Shown one piece after another: positions 52,146 through 60,335 of a stretch of DNA of 60,335 bases. Source of the DNA: CAG-791 sp002392385 (GTDB lineage Bacteria > Bacillota > Clostridia > Lachnospirales > Lachnospiraceae); NCBI GenBank assembly GCA_946616295.1, contig CAMOIU010000009.1:1-60335 (forward strand), in the 5' to 3' direction. The first letter of the stretch is position 1, and every line of letters begins with the position of its first letter. Below the pieces are notes generated by a model. It made no database searches and was not told the DNA's origin. It saw only the letters and a program-made list of their open reading frames with translations. The position numbers and the translations under genes are program-made.

Positions 52146-53042
52146 ATGAAGAAGCTTTTCACACCCCCTACTCTTATGGTCCTGGCAAGCGCGGTCCTGT
52201 GGGGCACCTACGGCTCCATGGCCACCGTCCTCATGAATATGGGCCTGGCCCGCAACGCGCTGACCCTCCTTCGCTTTCTGGTCACGGCCGGTTCCATGGG
52301 CCTTCTCATCCTGGCACGGGACCGTTCCCTCCTGCACATAAAGAAAAAAGACCTGCCGCTTTTTCTCGCGAACGGCCTTCTGAGTCTCTTTTTCTTCTTC
52401 TACTGCTATACCGCTGCGATCCGCATCACCAAGGTCGCGACGGCCGCCGCACTGCTCTACACCGCCCCGGCCATCGTCATGGTCCTCTCCGCCCTCCTCT
52501 TCCGGGAGAAGATGACCCCCGGCAAAGTCCTCTGCTGTCTTCTCGCGGTGGCGGGCTGTGCCCTGTCCTCCGGCCTGGGCAATGACCTTCTGTCTGGAGC
52601 CGCTCAGCAGGACGCAGGCCTCTCCCCCGCCGGCCTCCTCTTCGGACTCGGCGCCGGCCTGGGCTACGCCCTCTACAGCATCTTCAGCCGCATGATCCTG
52701 GACCGCGGCTATGCCGTCTACACCAACCTCTTCTACAGCTTCGGCATCGGCCTGCTGGGCCAGCTTGTCTTCTCCTGCGCTGACGGGAGCGTCCTCCAGC
52801 TCGCGCAGGCACCCGCCCGACTGGGCCTCGGCCTTGTCTGTGCCTTTCTCACCGGCCCTCTGGCCTACTACCTCTACACCACCGGCATGAAGGGGATGGA
52901 GACCTCCCGGGCGGCCAGACTGGCCGCCGTCGAGCCCGCCACCGCCGCCCTCCTGGGCAGCTTCCTCCTCCGCCAGCCGCTGTCGCCTGCAGAAGCCCTC
53001 GGCGTCGCCATGATCGTCGGCTCCGTCCTGCTGTCAGGCTGA
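52146..53042 (+). CDS. DMT-superfamily (EamA) transporter
   Basis: 298 residues, ten membrane segments in two EamA repeats: SAVLWGTYGSMATVLMNMG in the first and LLFGLGAGLGYALYSIFSR in the second, with the conserved end EPATAALLGSFLLRQPLSPAEALG. Exports or imports amino acids or other metabolites; substrate not predictable. R half-sites begin directly after the stop. Confidence 0.92.
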   Translation: MKKLFTPPTLMVLASAVLWGTYGSMATVLMNMGLARNALTLLRFLVTAGSMGLLILARDRSLLHIKKKDLPLFLANGLLSLFFFFYCYTAAIRITKVATAAALLYTAPAIVMVLSALLFREKMTPGKVLCCLLAVAGCALSSGLGNDLLSGAAQQDAGLSPAGLLFGLGAGLGYALYSIFSRMILDRGYAVYTNLFYSFGIGLLGQLVFSCADGSVLQLAQAPARLGLGLVCAFLTGPLAYYLYTTGMKGMETSRAARLAAVEPATAALLGSFLLRQPLSPAEALGVAMIVGSVLLSG

Positions 53043-53043
53043 G

Positions 53044-53210
53044 AGCTCACAGGCTCTCACAGGGGGCTCTCACAGGGGCTCTCACAGGGGCCTCTCACAG
53101 GGTCTCACAGGGGACGGTTCTCTGTGTGAGACAGCTCATCAACAGCCTCAAAAGCCTTTAAAAACAGGCCTCTCACAAGGAACCGTCCCCTGTGCGGAAC
53201 ACCCTGTGAG
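53044..53210. repeat. Element R with expanded half-sites
   Basis: Five or more iterated CTCTCACAGGGG half-units precede a full R copy at 53101-53130; a second R copy of opposite orientation lies at 53168-53210. Immediately 3' of the transporter stop. Confidence 0.8.
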
Positions 53211-53241
53211 ACAGATCATCAGAGTCAGGAGAAAAAGTATT

Positions 53242-54021
53242 ATGAGATGGGAATATGTCTGGGTCGCCGCGGCGATCCTGTGTATCCTATATGGTTTGAT
53301 GGTCCTCAGTACGGCTTCCGGCACTGGCTTCTGGCTGGTCTGGATAGCCCTGGGCGGCTTCTTCCTCTTATGCGCGATCTGCGCGCGGCTGCATCTGTGG
53401 ACCAGCCTTCCGGGCGTGATCCGCATGGTCTGTCTGCTTCTGATCGTCCTCTGCGCCGGGCTCTTCATCCTGGTCGAGGCACAGATCGTCCGTGCCTTCC
53501 GGACCTCACCCGAGCCGGGTCTGGACTGCCTGATCGTGCTCGGGGCGCAGGTCAGGCAGTCAGGCCCCAGTACTGTTCTCCGCTATCGTCTCGACGCCGC
53601 CTGCGACTACCTGCAGGACAATCCCGACACTCTCTGCGTCGTCTCCGGCGGCCAGGGCCCCAATGAGCCCTGCTCGGAAGCGGAGGGCATGCGCGACTAT
53701 CTTCTCTCCCGCGGCATAGAAGAAAGCCGGATCCTTCTCGAACCAAAATCCGGCAATACCAAGGAAAATATTGAGTTCAGCAAGGCTGTCCTGGCGACAT
53801 CCCTCGGCGCGGCCTCCCCCGACAGTGAGGAGGTCCTCGGCCTCCGCATCGGCGTCGTCACCAACAACTTCCACGTTTTCCGCGCCTGCGCCATCGCCCG
53901 CAAGGCGGGCTTCCACCACGTGTCCCCCGTTCCCGCCGGCAGCACGCTCCTCTTCCTTCCCAACAACATGCTGCGCGAATTCCTGGGCGTCGTAAAAGAC
54001 TTCCTGGCAGGGAACATATGA
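53242..54021 (+). CDS. YdcF/SanA-like (DUF218) membrane protein
   Basis: 259 residues from the ATG with CAGGAG about 11 nt upstream (frame extends 12 codons through R-flanking DNA). Three membrane segments in the first ~85 residues, then a DUF218 domain: LDCLIVLGAQVRQSGPS, VVSGGQGPNEPCSEAEGM, EPKSGNTKENIEFS and VVTNNFHVFRA. In other bacteria this family is linked to envelope polysaccharide or vancomycin resistance; the reaction is not settled. The 52-bp tandem array begins at its stop codon. Confidence 0.88.
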   Translation: MRWEYVWVAAAILCILYGLMVLSTASGTGFWLVWIALGGFFLLCAICARLHLWTSLPGVIRMVCLLLIVLCAGLFILVEAQIVRAFRTSPEPGLDCLIVLGAQVRQSGPSTVLRYRLDAACDYLQDNPDTLCVVSGGQGPNEPCSEAEGMRDYLLSRGIEESRILLEPKSGNTKENIEFSKAVLATSLGAASPDSEEVLGLRIGVVTNNFHVFRACAIARKAGFHHVSPVPAGSTLLFLPNNMLREFLGVVKDFLAGNI

Positions 54022-54400
54022 TTTATCTGGAACTCTCATCCCAGAAGAGTTTCTAAAGCTCCCTGGGGTGACTTAACGGACTGGAATTCAACCCAGGAGG
54101 CTTCCTGTGGTCGTGCGGGGTGACTTAACAGATCGGAATTCACCCCGGGAGACTTCCTGCGGTCGTGCGGGTTGACTTAACGGATCGGAATTCACCCCGG
54201 GAGACTTCCTGCGGTCGTGCGGGTTGACTTAACGGACTGTAGTTCAACCCGAGAGACTTCCTGTGGTCGTGCGGGGTGACTTAACGGGACTGAAACTCAT
54301 CCCGGGAAGCTTCCTGTACACAGACGGGTTGATCTGCCGGGACAGTCCTCATCCCAGAACCTCTTTGGCAGGCGAACGGGTTGACCTCCCGTGAGCTATG
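54022..54400. repeat. 52-bp tandem repeat array (about seven units)
   Basis: Units start at 54065, 54117, 54169, 54221, 54273, 54326 and 54378 (period 52-53), with half a unit before. Each unit is a small hairpin, GGGGTGA/TCACCCC or GGGTTGA/TCAACCC around a CTTAACGGA-type loop, then GGGAGACTTCCTG and GGTCGTGC. Stem bases change together between units. The last unit runs into element A copy 6. Confidence 0.85.
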
Positions 54401-54610
54401 AGTATCACATCGTCAGACACAGAGCGCAGGGGAACCTGCCGGGTCAAATGCCGCGGCTTCAGGCTGCGGCATTTGTTGATCGCATGTTTGAGGGGCGTGC
54501 TCATCAGAGCACGCCCCGAGTTCGATCATTGCCCGGCAGGTCCCCCTGCGCAGGTTTATGTGCGTCACCGCGAAGTGATCCGCAGCGATCATGGATATGG
54601 GACGGCCGTT
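54400..54610 (+). repeat. Element A copy 6, left arm lost
   Basis: Inner arm GCGCAGGGG/CCCCTGCGC and CCTGCCGGG/CCCGGCAGG. Core: hairpin CAAATGCCGC/GCGGCATTTG, TTGATCG, ATGTTTGAGG, hairpin GGGGCGTGCTC/GAGCACGCCCC, CCGAGTT, CGATCATTG, and GCGAAGTGAT at right. The outer left arm is replaced by the 52-bp array. Confidence 0.8.
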
Positions 54611-54631
54611 CATGTATTCAGTGGTATACCA

Positions 54632-54708
54632 CCGCACAGAGAACCGTCCCCTGTGAGACCCTACCACCGCACAGAGAACCGTCCCCTGTGAGAGCCCCTG
54701 TGCGAGCC
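54632..54708. repeat. Element R, two copies
   Basis: Two direct copies carrying AGAACCGTCCCCTGTGAGA, ending 12 nt beyond the stop codon of the leftward pgi gene. The gene-free region 54022-54719 is the array, element A and R. Confidence 0.85.
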
Positions 54709-54719
54709 TATGTGATCCG

Positions 54720-56303
54720 TCAGATCTCCATCAGGTCGCTGTAGGCCTTGAGGGCGCCGTCGGTCTGGTGGGCCAGGACCTTCTTGGCGAGGATCTTGCC
54801 CAGCTGGACGCCTTCCTGGTCGAAGCTGTTCAGGTTCCAGATGAAGCCCTGGAACATGACCTTGTTCTCGAAGTGGGCGAGCAGGGCGCCGAGGGCGGCG
54901 GGATCGAGCTGCTGACCGATGATCAGGCTGGAGGGACGGCCGCCGTCGAAGTTCTTGTTGAGGTTGTCATCCTTCTTGCCGCAGGCGAAGGCCATGATCT
55001 GGGCGACCACGTTGGCGCTGAGCTTCTGCTGGCTGGTGCTGCCCTGGATATCGGCATCCATGCCGGCCTGGTTCTGCTTGAAGCCCACGAACTGCATGGG
55101 GACCACGGTCTTGCCCTGGTGGAGGAGCTGATAGAAGGAGTGCTGGCCGTTGGTGCCGGGCTCACCGAAGATGATGGGGCCGGTCACGTAGTCCACGGGC
55201 TCGCCAAAACGGTTCACGCTCTTGCCGTTAGACTCCATATCCAGCTGCTGCAGGTGGGCAGGGAAGCGGGACAGGGCCTGGGAATAAGGCAGGACAGCCG
55301 TGCAGGGATAGCCCTGGACATTGCGCTCGTAGACGCCGATCAGGGCGTCCAGCATGGCGGCGTTCTTGCGGATATCGGGATCTTTGGCCATGGCATCCGC
55401 CTCGGCGGCGCCGGCCAGGAACTGGGCGAAGACCTCAGGGCCGAAGGCCAGCTGCAGGATCGCGCCGCCCACGCAGGAGGAGACGGAATAGCGGCCGCCG
55501 ATATAATCATCCATGAAGAAGGCGGTCAGGTAGTCGGTGCTGGAAGCGAGAGGGGAAGTCTCGCTGGTCACTGCCAGCATATGGCGGGCAGGATCCACGC
55601 CGGCTTCCTTGAGGGCGCCGCGGACGAAGGTCTCGTTGGTCAGAGTCTCCAGGGTGGTGCCGGATTTGGACACGACGATGAAGAGGGAGTGAGGGATATC
55701 CACGGTCTTGAGGACGGCCGCCGCGTCATCGGGATCCACATTGCTGATGAAGCGGGCTTCCATCTTCAGGGTGCCGTGCTGTCTGGCCCAGTTCTCCAGT
55801 GCCAGATAGATGGCGCGGGGGCCCAGGTCAGAACCGCCGATACCGATCTGGACGACGGTGGTGAACTTCTCTCCCGCCGCGTTGGTGATCTCACCGGCGT
55901 GTACCTTACGGGCGAACGCAGCGGCTTTCTCCTGCTGGGCCACGTAGAACTCTCTCTTGTTGACGCCGTCCGCGATGACGTCGGCGCCCAGCTGGCCGCG
56001 GCAGAGCTGATGCAGGACCAGTCTCTTCTCGCCGGTGTTGATGACCTCGCCGTTATAAAGAGCCTCGTACTTGTCGGTCAGCTGGGCCTCGTCGGCCAGT
56101 TCCGCGAGAACCTTCAGGACATCCTCGTCCACTTCGCGGGAGGCGTAGTGGAAACTGAGACCGGCCGCCATGGGGGCGCTGTAAGCGGCGACGCGCTTCG
56201 CGCCGGCTTCTCCGGCCATGACCTCCTGCAGGCGGACCTTGCCCTTGAGGGCCTGCAGCTTTCCGTAAGCATTCAGCGTATCTAAATTCTTCCAATTGAT
56301 CAT
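54720..56303 (-). CDS. pgi: Glucose-6-phosphate isomerase
   Basis: Interconverts glucose 6-phosphate and fructose 6-phosphate in glycolysis. 527 residues. Signatures: VQIGIGGSDLGPRAIYLAL, VVSKSGTTLETLTNE, DDYIGGRYSVSSCVGG and the QLDMESNGKSVNRFG segment with the catalytic Glu/His region. RBS AAAGGAGG. Extended -10 upstream at 56364-56372. It would take up fructose-derived carbon from the fructan locus after phosphorylation. Confidence 0.97.
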   Translation of the reverse strand: MINWKNLDTLNAYGKLQALKGKVRLQEVMAGEAGAKRVAAYSAPMAAGLSFHYASREVDEDVLKVLAELADEAQLTDKYEALYNGEVINTGEKRLVLHQLCRGQLGADVIADGVNKREFYVAQQEKAAAFARKVHAGEITNAAGEKFTTVVQIGIGGSDLGPRAIYLALENWARQHGTLKMEARFISNVDPDDAAAVLKTVDIPHSLFIVVSKSGTTLETLTNETFVRGALKEAGVDPARHMLAVTSETSPLASSTDYLTAFFMDDYIGGRYSVSSCVGGAILQLAFGPEVFAQFLAGAAEADAMAKDPDIRKNAAMLDALIGVYERNVQGYPCTAVLPYSQALSRFPAHLQQLDMESNGKSVNRFGEPVDYVTGPIIFGEPGTNGQHSFYQLLHQGKTVVPMQFVGFKQNQAGMDADIQGSTSQQKLSANVVAQIMAFACGKKDDNLNKNFDGGRPSSLIIGQQLDPAALGALLAHFENKVMFQGFIWNLNSFDQEGVQLGKILAKKVLAHQTDGALKAYSDLMEI

Positions 56304-56323
56304 CTTGAGGTTTCCTCCTTTGG

Positions 56324-56372
56324 ATCCACGTGTATATCCACGTGTAAACGGTTTCCGCGTAACAGTATAGCA
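56324..56372 (-). promoter_or_regulatory. Extended -10 and direct repeats in the pgi leader
   Basis: Minus strand TGC-TATACT (56364-56372), then two direct ACACGTGGAT copies (56336-56345 and 56324-56333) 12 bp apart before the RBS. The repeats may be a regulator site or a small RNA feature; function unknown. Confidence 0.4.
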
Positions 56373-56416
56373 TTTTTCTCATGCCCGGAGAAGACCCGCT
56401 CTTCTATCTTCCCCGC

Positions 56417-59017
56417 TTATTCCACGGATTTGAGGGATTCCACCATGTCGATCCGCAGGATATAGAAGATGGAGAAAAGGTTCACCGACAGGGAGAAAAA
56501 GATCGTCAGCAGGGCGGCGCAGAGGTAGCTCTTGCCGTGGAGGCCCCTCCCCAGGAGCAGGTACTCCATCTCTATGGTGCCGATCAGCCACCGGTGGAGC
56601 CAGCGGCCCGCCGGGATGCCCAGCAGGATCCCGAAAAGGGTGAGAAAAACATTCTCCCTGTAGACATAGGAGGCTGTCTCCCCGTCATAGAAGCCCAGGA
56701 CCTTGAGGGTGGCCAGCTCCCGGAGCCGCTCCGTCACGTTGATATTGGTCAGGTTGAAGAGGACCAGGAGGGCCAGGGCCGCCGCCGCGATCAGGATGAT
56801 CCAGACCACCGCGTCCAGGCTCCGCATGCTCTTCTCGTAATGATCCCGCACCTCGTCCAGGCGGCTGCAGGTCAGGATCTGGGGCAGGTCTGCCGTCCTC
56901 TGGGCGGTCAGGGCGGCGTCGGCGTCCGGCGCCAGCCGCATCAGGAGGGTGTTGTCCGCCGGCCGGCTCCCGAAGATGTTCCGCCAGCCGGCCGTCGTGG
57001 TGTAGACATGGTGGGTGATGTAATTCTCGCAGATCCCTCCCACCAGAGCCGGATATTCCAGTTCCTCCGAGACCCTCACCAGGATGGTGTCGCCGGTCTC
57101 GATCTCCAACAGCTCCGCGCTCCGCTCGTCGATGATCACGGACGTGTCCGAAGGATACAGCCGGTCCACGCCCTGAAGGGCAGCGTCCTCCGCCGCCGTC
57201 ATCCCGCCGGCGTTATGGTCCCTGCGGCCGTAGCGCCGCGTCCCGCCGCCCCGGGGATAGAGGCGGAGGTATTCGCCGGCTGTGTCCCAGTCCGCCGAAG
57301 CAGTCAGCGTTATATTCTCCAGGATCCCCGCCTCCGTGCGGATCCCCACGGTCCGCTGGGCGCAGAGGGTCCAGGAGGCGATGCCCGGGTCCGCGTCCAG
57401 ACTCTCCGCCAGGGCCGTCCGCTCAGAGGGCCGCAGGTCCTCCCTGACAGAGGCCGTGGCATTGTAGACCATGAGGTCGTCGAACTGCCAGCGCAGGACA
57501 TCGAAGATGGAGTCCCGGATCCCGTAGCCCGTCACCAGGAGGGCCATGCAGCCGGCGATCCCGGCCACCGTCATCCACAGGCGCTTCTGGTAGCGGAAGA
57601 GGTTCCTGAGACTCACCTTCCGGAGAAAAGACAGGCGGCTCCACACAGGCGTTAACCGCTCCAGCAGGATCCGCCGGCCCGCTTTGGGGGCCCGGGGCCG
57701 CATGAGCTGGGCGGGACGGGCCCGGAGGGTGGCCCGGCAGGCTCCCCAGGCTGCCCCGGCCGTGGCCAGGAAGGCCGCGCCCAGGCACAGGGCCGCCGTC
57801 GACAGGGACATGCCGTACTCCAGGGGCGGCAGGAGGTAGAGAATGCCCCACTCATAATAGATGAGGCCCGGGATGACCGCGCCGCCCACGGCCAGGCCCA
57901 GCAGACCGCCCAGGAGACTTGCGGCCGCGGCATAGCCCAGATACTTGAGGGAAACGGCCGCGTCCGAGAAGCCCAGGGCCTTGAGGGCGCCGATCTCCGA
58001 CCGGTGGTCCTCCACCATCCGGGTCATGGAGGTCAGAGAGCTCAGGGCCGCCACCAGGAAGAAGACCACCGGAAAGACCGTGGCCAGGTCGCTCATGCGC
58101 CCCGCGTCGTTTTCAAACTCCACATAGCTGCGGATGGTATTCCTGTCCAGAATATACCAGTCGCCCGCGGGCACCTCCAGATGGGACAGGTCGCCGGCGA
58201 TCAGCTGGGCCGCCAGGTCCGTGAAGGTCATGGCGTCCCGGATCTCCTGCTTCCGGATGGCCGCGCGCTCTTTTCCCAATGGCTCCAGCCTGTCCATAAA
58301 GGCATCCACCGCCGCGTCGTAGGCGGGGTCCGCGTAGCAGTCATAGGCCGCCAGGCCCTCCAGCTCCAGGTAGATGGCGGAATAATAGTCCGCCGTGAAG
58401 CATTCCGCGGGCAGGATCACGAAGCCGGCGCTGTTCCCAGCTCCCGTCTGGGAGGCGCTCCTGGTCCGCGAGACGTAGAGGGGATCCCGGACGATCCCCG
58501 TGATGGTGAAGGTGTGCCTGTTCAGGGGATCCTCCTGGGTCAGGTGGTCGTAGGACCCGGCGGTCTGCAGGGTCAGGGTGTCGCCGACGGAAAGGCCCAT
58601 TTTCTCCATGACCGGGCGCTCCGTGACGCACTCCTCCGGGGAGGCGGGCATCCTTCCCTCCTCCAGCTCCGGCAGGTTGAGGGCCTGCGGCATGGAGAAC
58701 ACCGTCAGATTCTCCTCCCCGCACAGGGCATCAAAAGAGCGGGTCCCCTCCGCCGCGCGCACACCGGGGACCGCCGACACTGCCGACAGGTCCCCCTCGG
58801 TGAGGCCCAGCGCGGAAAGGATCCGCACGTCCATAAAATGCTGTCTGTCATAGTAGGCGTCCATGGTCGCCTGCATATCGGGCGCTGTCATCCGCAGCCC
58901 CGCGAGAAAACCCACTGCCAGCAGGTTCATCAGAAAGAGCGAGAGGAAACGCTTCCAGGTATGCCGGATCTCCCGAAGCATATCCGTGATCAGCCGGTTG
59001 GGGTATAGCGCTCTCAC
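56417..59017 (-). CDS. Large FtsX/MacB-like ABC transporter permease
   Basis: 866 residues starting at GTG with GAGGAG upstream. N-terminal membrane helix (LSLFLMNLLAVGFLAGL), a ~250-residue extracytoplasmic MacB_PCD-type domain, three membrane segments (about 310-430), a second large outer domain and a final three-helix FtsX bundle. Duplicated MacB/FtsX arrangement as in peptide or lipoprotein ABC exporters. No ATPase gene is adjacent in the window; fhs ends 34 nt upstream. Substrate unknown. Confidence 0.85.
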   Translation of the reverse strand: MRALYPNRLITDMLREIRHTWKRFLSLFLMNLLAVGFLAGLRMTAPDMQATMDAYYDRQHFMDVRILSALGLTEGDLSAVSAVPGVRAAEGTRSFDALCGEENLTVFSMPQALNLPELEEGRMPASPEECVTERPVMEKMGLSVGDTLTLQTAGSYDHLTQEDPLNRHTFTITGIVRDPLYVSRTRSASQTGAGNSAGFVILPAECFTADYYSAIYLELEGLAAYDCYADPAYDAAVDAFMDRLEPLGKERAAIRKQEIRDAMTFTDLAAQLIAGDLSHLEVPAGDWYILDRNTIRSYVEFENDAGRMSDLATVFPVVFFLVAALSSLTSMTRMVEDHRSEIGALKALGFSDAAVSLKYLGYAAAASLLGGLLGLAVGGAVIPGLIYYEWGILYLLPPLEYGMSLSTAALCLGAAFLATAGAAWGACRATLRARPAQLMRPRAPKAGRRILLERLTPVWSRLSFLRKVSLRNLFRYQKRLWMTVAGIAGCMALLVTGYGIRDSIFDVLRWQFDDLMVYNATASVREDLRPSERTALAESLDADPGIASWTLCAQRTVGIRTEAGILENITLTASADWDTAGEYLRLYPRGGGTRRYGRRDHNAGGMTAAEDAALQGVDRLYPSDTSVIIDERSAELLEIETGDTILVRVSEELEYPALVGGICENYITHHVYTTTAGWRNIFGSRPADNTLLMRLAPDADAALTAQRTADLPQILTCSRLDEVRDHYEKSMRSLDAVVWIILIAAAALALLVLFNLTNINVTERLRELATLKVLGFYDGETASYVYRENVFLTLFGILLGIPAGRWLHRWLIGTIEMEYLLLGRGLHGKSYLCAALLTIFFSLSVNLFSIFYILRIDMVESLKSVE

Positions 59018-59051
59018 AATCTGACTCCTCTGCCTGCGGGACCTCCTTCGA

Positions 59052-60335
59052 TCAGAAGAGGCCGCTGATCACACCGTTCTCGTCCACGTCGATCCTCTCC
59101 GCCGCGGGGACCTTTGGCAGGCCGGGCATGGTCATGATGTCGCCGGTCAGGGCCACGATGAAGCCCGCGCCCGCGCTCACCTTCAGGTTGCGCACAGAGA
59201 CCGTGAAGCCCTTGGGCGCGCCCAGAAGAGTCGGGTCGTCGGAGAAGGAGTACTGGGTCTTGGCCATGCAGATGGGCAGACCGGCAAAACCGAGCTCGGT
59301 CAGCTGTTTGACCTGCTTGACCGCGTTGCCCACCAGCTGCACGCCGTCGGCGTGGTAGATCTTGCGGCAGATCATGTCCAGCTTCTCCTCGATGGAGAGA
59401 TCGAGGGGATAGGACTGACGGAAATCATTGGGCAGCTCGCAGAGACGCACTACCTCTTCCGCCAGGGCCTTGCCGCCCTCGCCGCCCTTGGCCCAGACTT
59501 CGGAAAGGGCCACGTTCACGCCCAGCTCGCGGCATCTGGCCTCGACCAGATCCAGCTCGGCCTTTGTATCGGTGGGGAAGGCATTGATCGCCACGACGCA
59601 GGGAAGTCCGTAGACGTCCTTGATGTTGCTGACGTGCTGCAGGAGGTTGGGAAGGCCCTTCTCCAGCGCCTCCAGGTTCTCATTGTTGAGGTCCGCCTTG
59701 GGCACGCCGCCGTGATACTTGAGGGCGCGCACGGTGGCCACGATGACGACCGCGCTGGGATGCAGGTCCGCCATACGGCACTTGATATCCAGGAACTTCT
59801 CCGCACCCAGATCCGCCGCGAAGCCGGCCTCCGTGACGATGTAATCGCCCAGCTTGAGGGCCATTCTCGTAGCCGTCACGCTGTTGCAGCCGTGAGCGAT
59901 ATTGGCAAAAGGACCGCCGTGCACGAAGGCAGGGGTGTGCTCCAGGGTCTGCACCAGGTTGGGCTTCAGGGCATCCTTCAGGAGGGCCGCCATGGCGCCG
60001 TCCGCCTTGAGGTCGTGGGCCGTCACGGGCTTGCCGTCATAGGTGTAGGCCACGATGATCCTGCCGAGACGGGCCTTGAGGTCGACGATATCGGAGGCCA
60101 GACAGAGCACAGCCATGACCTCGGAGGCCACGGTGATCTCGAAGCCGTCCTCACGCGGCACGCCCTGCATGCGGCCGCCCAGACCGTCGACGATGTTGCG
60201 GAGCTGGCGGTCGTTCATATCCACCGCGCGCTTCCAGGTGATCTGCTTGACGTCGATGCCCAGCCTGTTGCCCTGCTGGATGTGGTTGTCCAGCATGGCC
60301 GCCAGAAGGTTGTTGGCCGCGCCGATGGCGTGGAA
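59052..60335 (-). CDS. fhs: Formate-tetrahydrofolate ligase, 5' end beyond window
   Basis: ATP-dependent formation of 10-formyl-THF from formate, used in one-carbon metabolism and the acetogenic methyl branch. About 427 C-terminal residues of the usual ~556 are present, open to the window edge. Visible: FHAIGAANNLLAAMLDNH, EHTPAFVHGGPFANIAHGCNS, VTEAGFAADLGAEKF and the end LTGDIMTMPGLPKVPAAERIDVD. The N-terminal P-loop is outside. Presence alone does not prove acetogenesis. Confidence 0.97.
   Translation of the reverse strand, partial: FHAIGAANNLLAAMLDNHIQQGNRLGIDVKQITWKRAVDMNDRQLRNIVDGLGGRMQGVPREDGFEITVASEVMAVLCLASDIVDLKARLGRIIVAYTYDGKPVTAHDLKADGAMAALLKDALKPNLVQTLEHTPAFVHGGPFANIAHGCNSVTATRMALKLGDYIVTEAGFAADLGAEKFLDIKCRMADLHPSAVVIVATVRALKYHGGVPKADLNNENLEALEKGLPNLLQHVSNIKDVYGLPCVVAINAFPTDTKAELDLVEARCRELGVNVALSEVWAKGGEGGKALAEEVVRLCELPNDFRQSYPLDLSIEEKLDMICRKIYHADGVQLVGNAVKQVKQLTELGFAGLPICMAKTQYSFSDDPTLLGAPKGFTVSVRNLKVSAGAGFIVALTGDIMTMPGLPKVPAAERIDVDENGVISGLF

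Noticed and set aside
54022..54400. Tandem array as CRISPR
   Set aside because: Units are continuous 52-bp repeats without unique spacers and no cas gene is present.
56417..59017. A frameshift or fusion in the large permease
   Set aside because: The frame is continuous and the duplicated FtsX layout explains its length.

Overview
The window is about 60.3 kb of GC-rich Bacillota DNA, most likely a Clostridia/Lachnospiraceae-type gut bacterium. The reasons are HrcA/CIRCE heat-shock control, an HprK/Crh node, a DUF6465-like protein, an AgrA/AgrC-type pair, a domain-permuted GH3 enzyme and a LplB/YtcP-type sugar ABC system. The genus is not determined. About 46 protein genes are supported; no rRNA or tRNA gene was seen.

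Layout. 1-3.3 kb: hrcA-grpE-dnaK behind a perfect CIRCE. 3.4-7.2 kb: DUF6465-like basic protein, uppP, an aminotransferase, a GNAT enzyme. 7.4-15.7 kb: one leftward block, ftsH-uvrC-hprK-murB-rapZ-whiA-crh, in which the HPr-like protein has Gln15 and Ser46 (Crh type) and lies in the same block as its presumed kinase HprK. 15.7-16.6 kb: gene-free repeats. 16.7-23.4 kb: LytTR regulator and GHKL sensor, permuted GH3 enzyme with a small membrane partner, an esterase. 23.5-38.6 kb: a fructan-type locus: a 1775-residue lipoprotein with nine repeated modules, an exported GH32 lipoprotein, a cytoplasmic GH32 enzyme, a solute-binding protein and two permeases, all leftward, opposed by a LacI-type regulator, a YesL-like protein and a membrane-anchored unknown. 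39.4-42.7 kb: MoxR-DUF58-DUF4129-like operon. 42.8-47.8 kb: KDG kinase, malic enzyme, a C-terminally short MocR regulator, an M42 peptidase. 48.3-54.0 kb: TetR/MATE pair, CIRCE-controlled Hsp20, hydrolase, EamA transporter, YdcF. 54.7-60.3 kb: pgi, a large FtsX-type permease and the 3' part of fhs.

The most unusual content is non-coding. A ~230-250 nt element (here 'element A') occurs six times plus one fragment. Every copy has the same branched fold, with conserved unpaired segments and stems that differ between copies by compensating changes. Five copies have long pairing outer arms; the sixth has lost its left arm. The copies lie among short hairpins ('element R': 9-bp stem CTCACACAG/CTGTGTGAG, 11-nt loop) that usually start within about 15 nt of a stop codon. 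A third repeat, a 52-bp tandem array whose stem also covaries, follows the ydcF-like gene. Together they look like a family of structured RNAs or non-autonomous elements; no transposase is in the window.

How the genes work together: the leftward operon from 35.7 to 23.6 kb would bind and cut fructan outside the cell, import oligosaccharides and hydrolyse them inside, under a LacI-type repressor whose candidate site lies in the promoter spacer. The HprK/Crh cluster supplies the usual carbon-catabolite sensor of Bacillota. Two CIRCE sites tie dnaK and hsp20 to HrcA.
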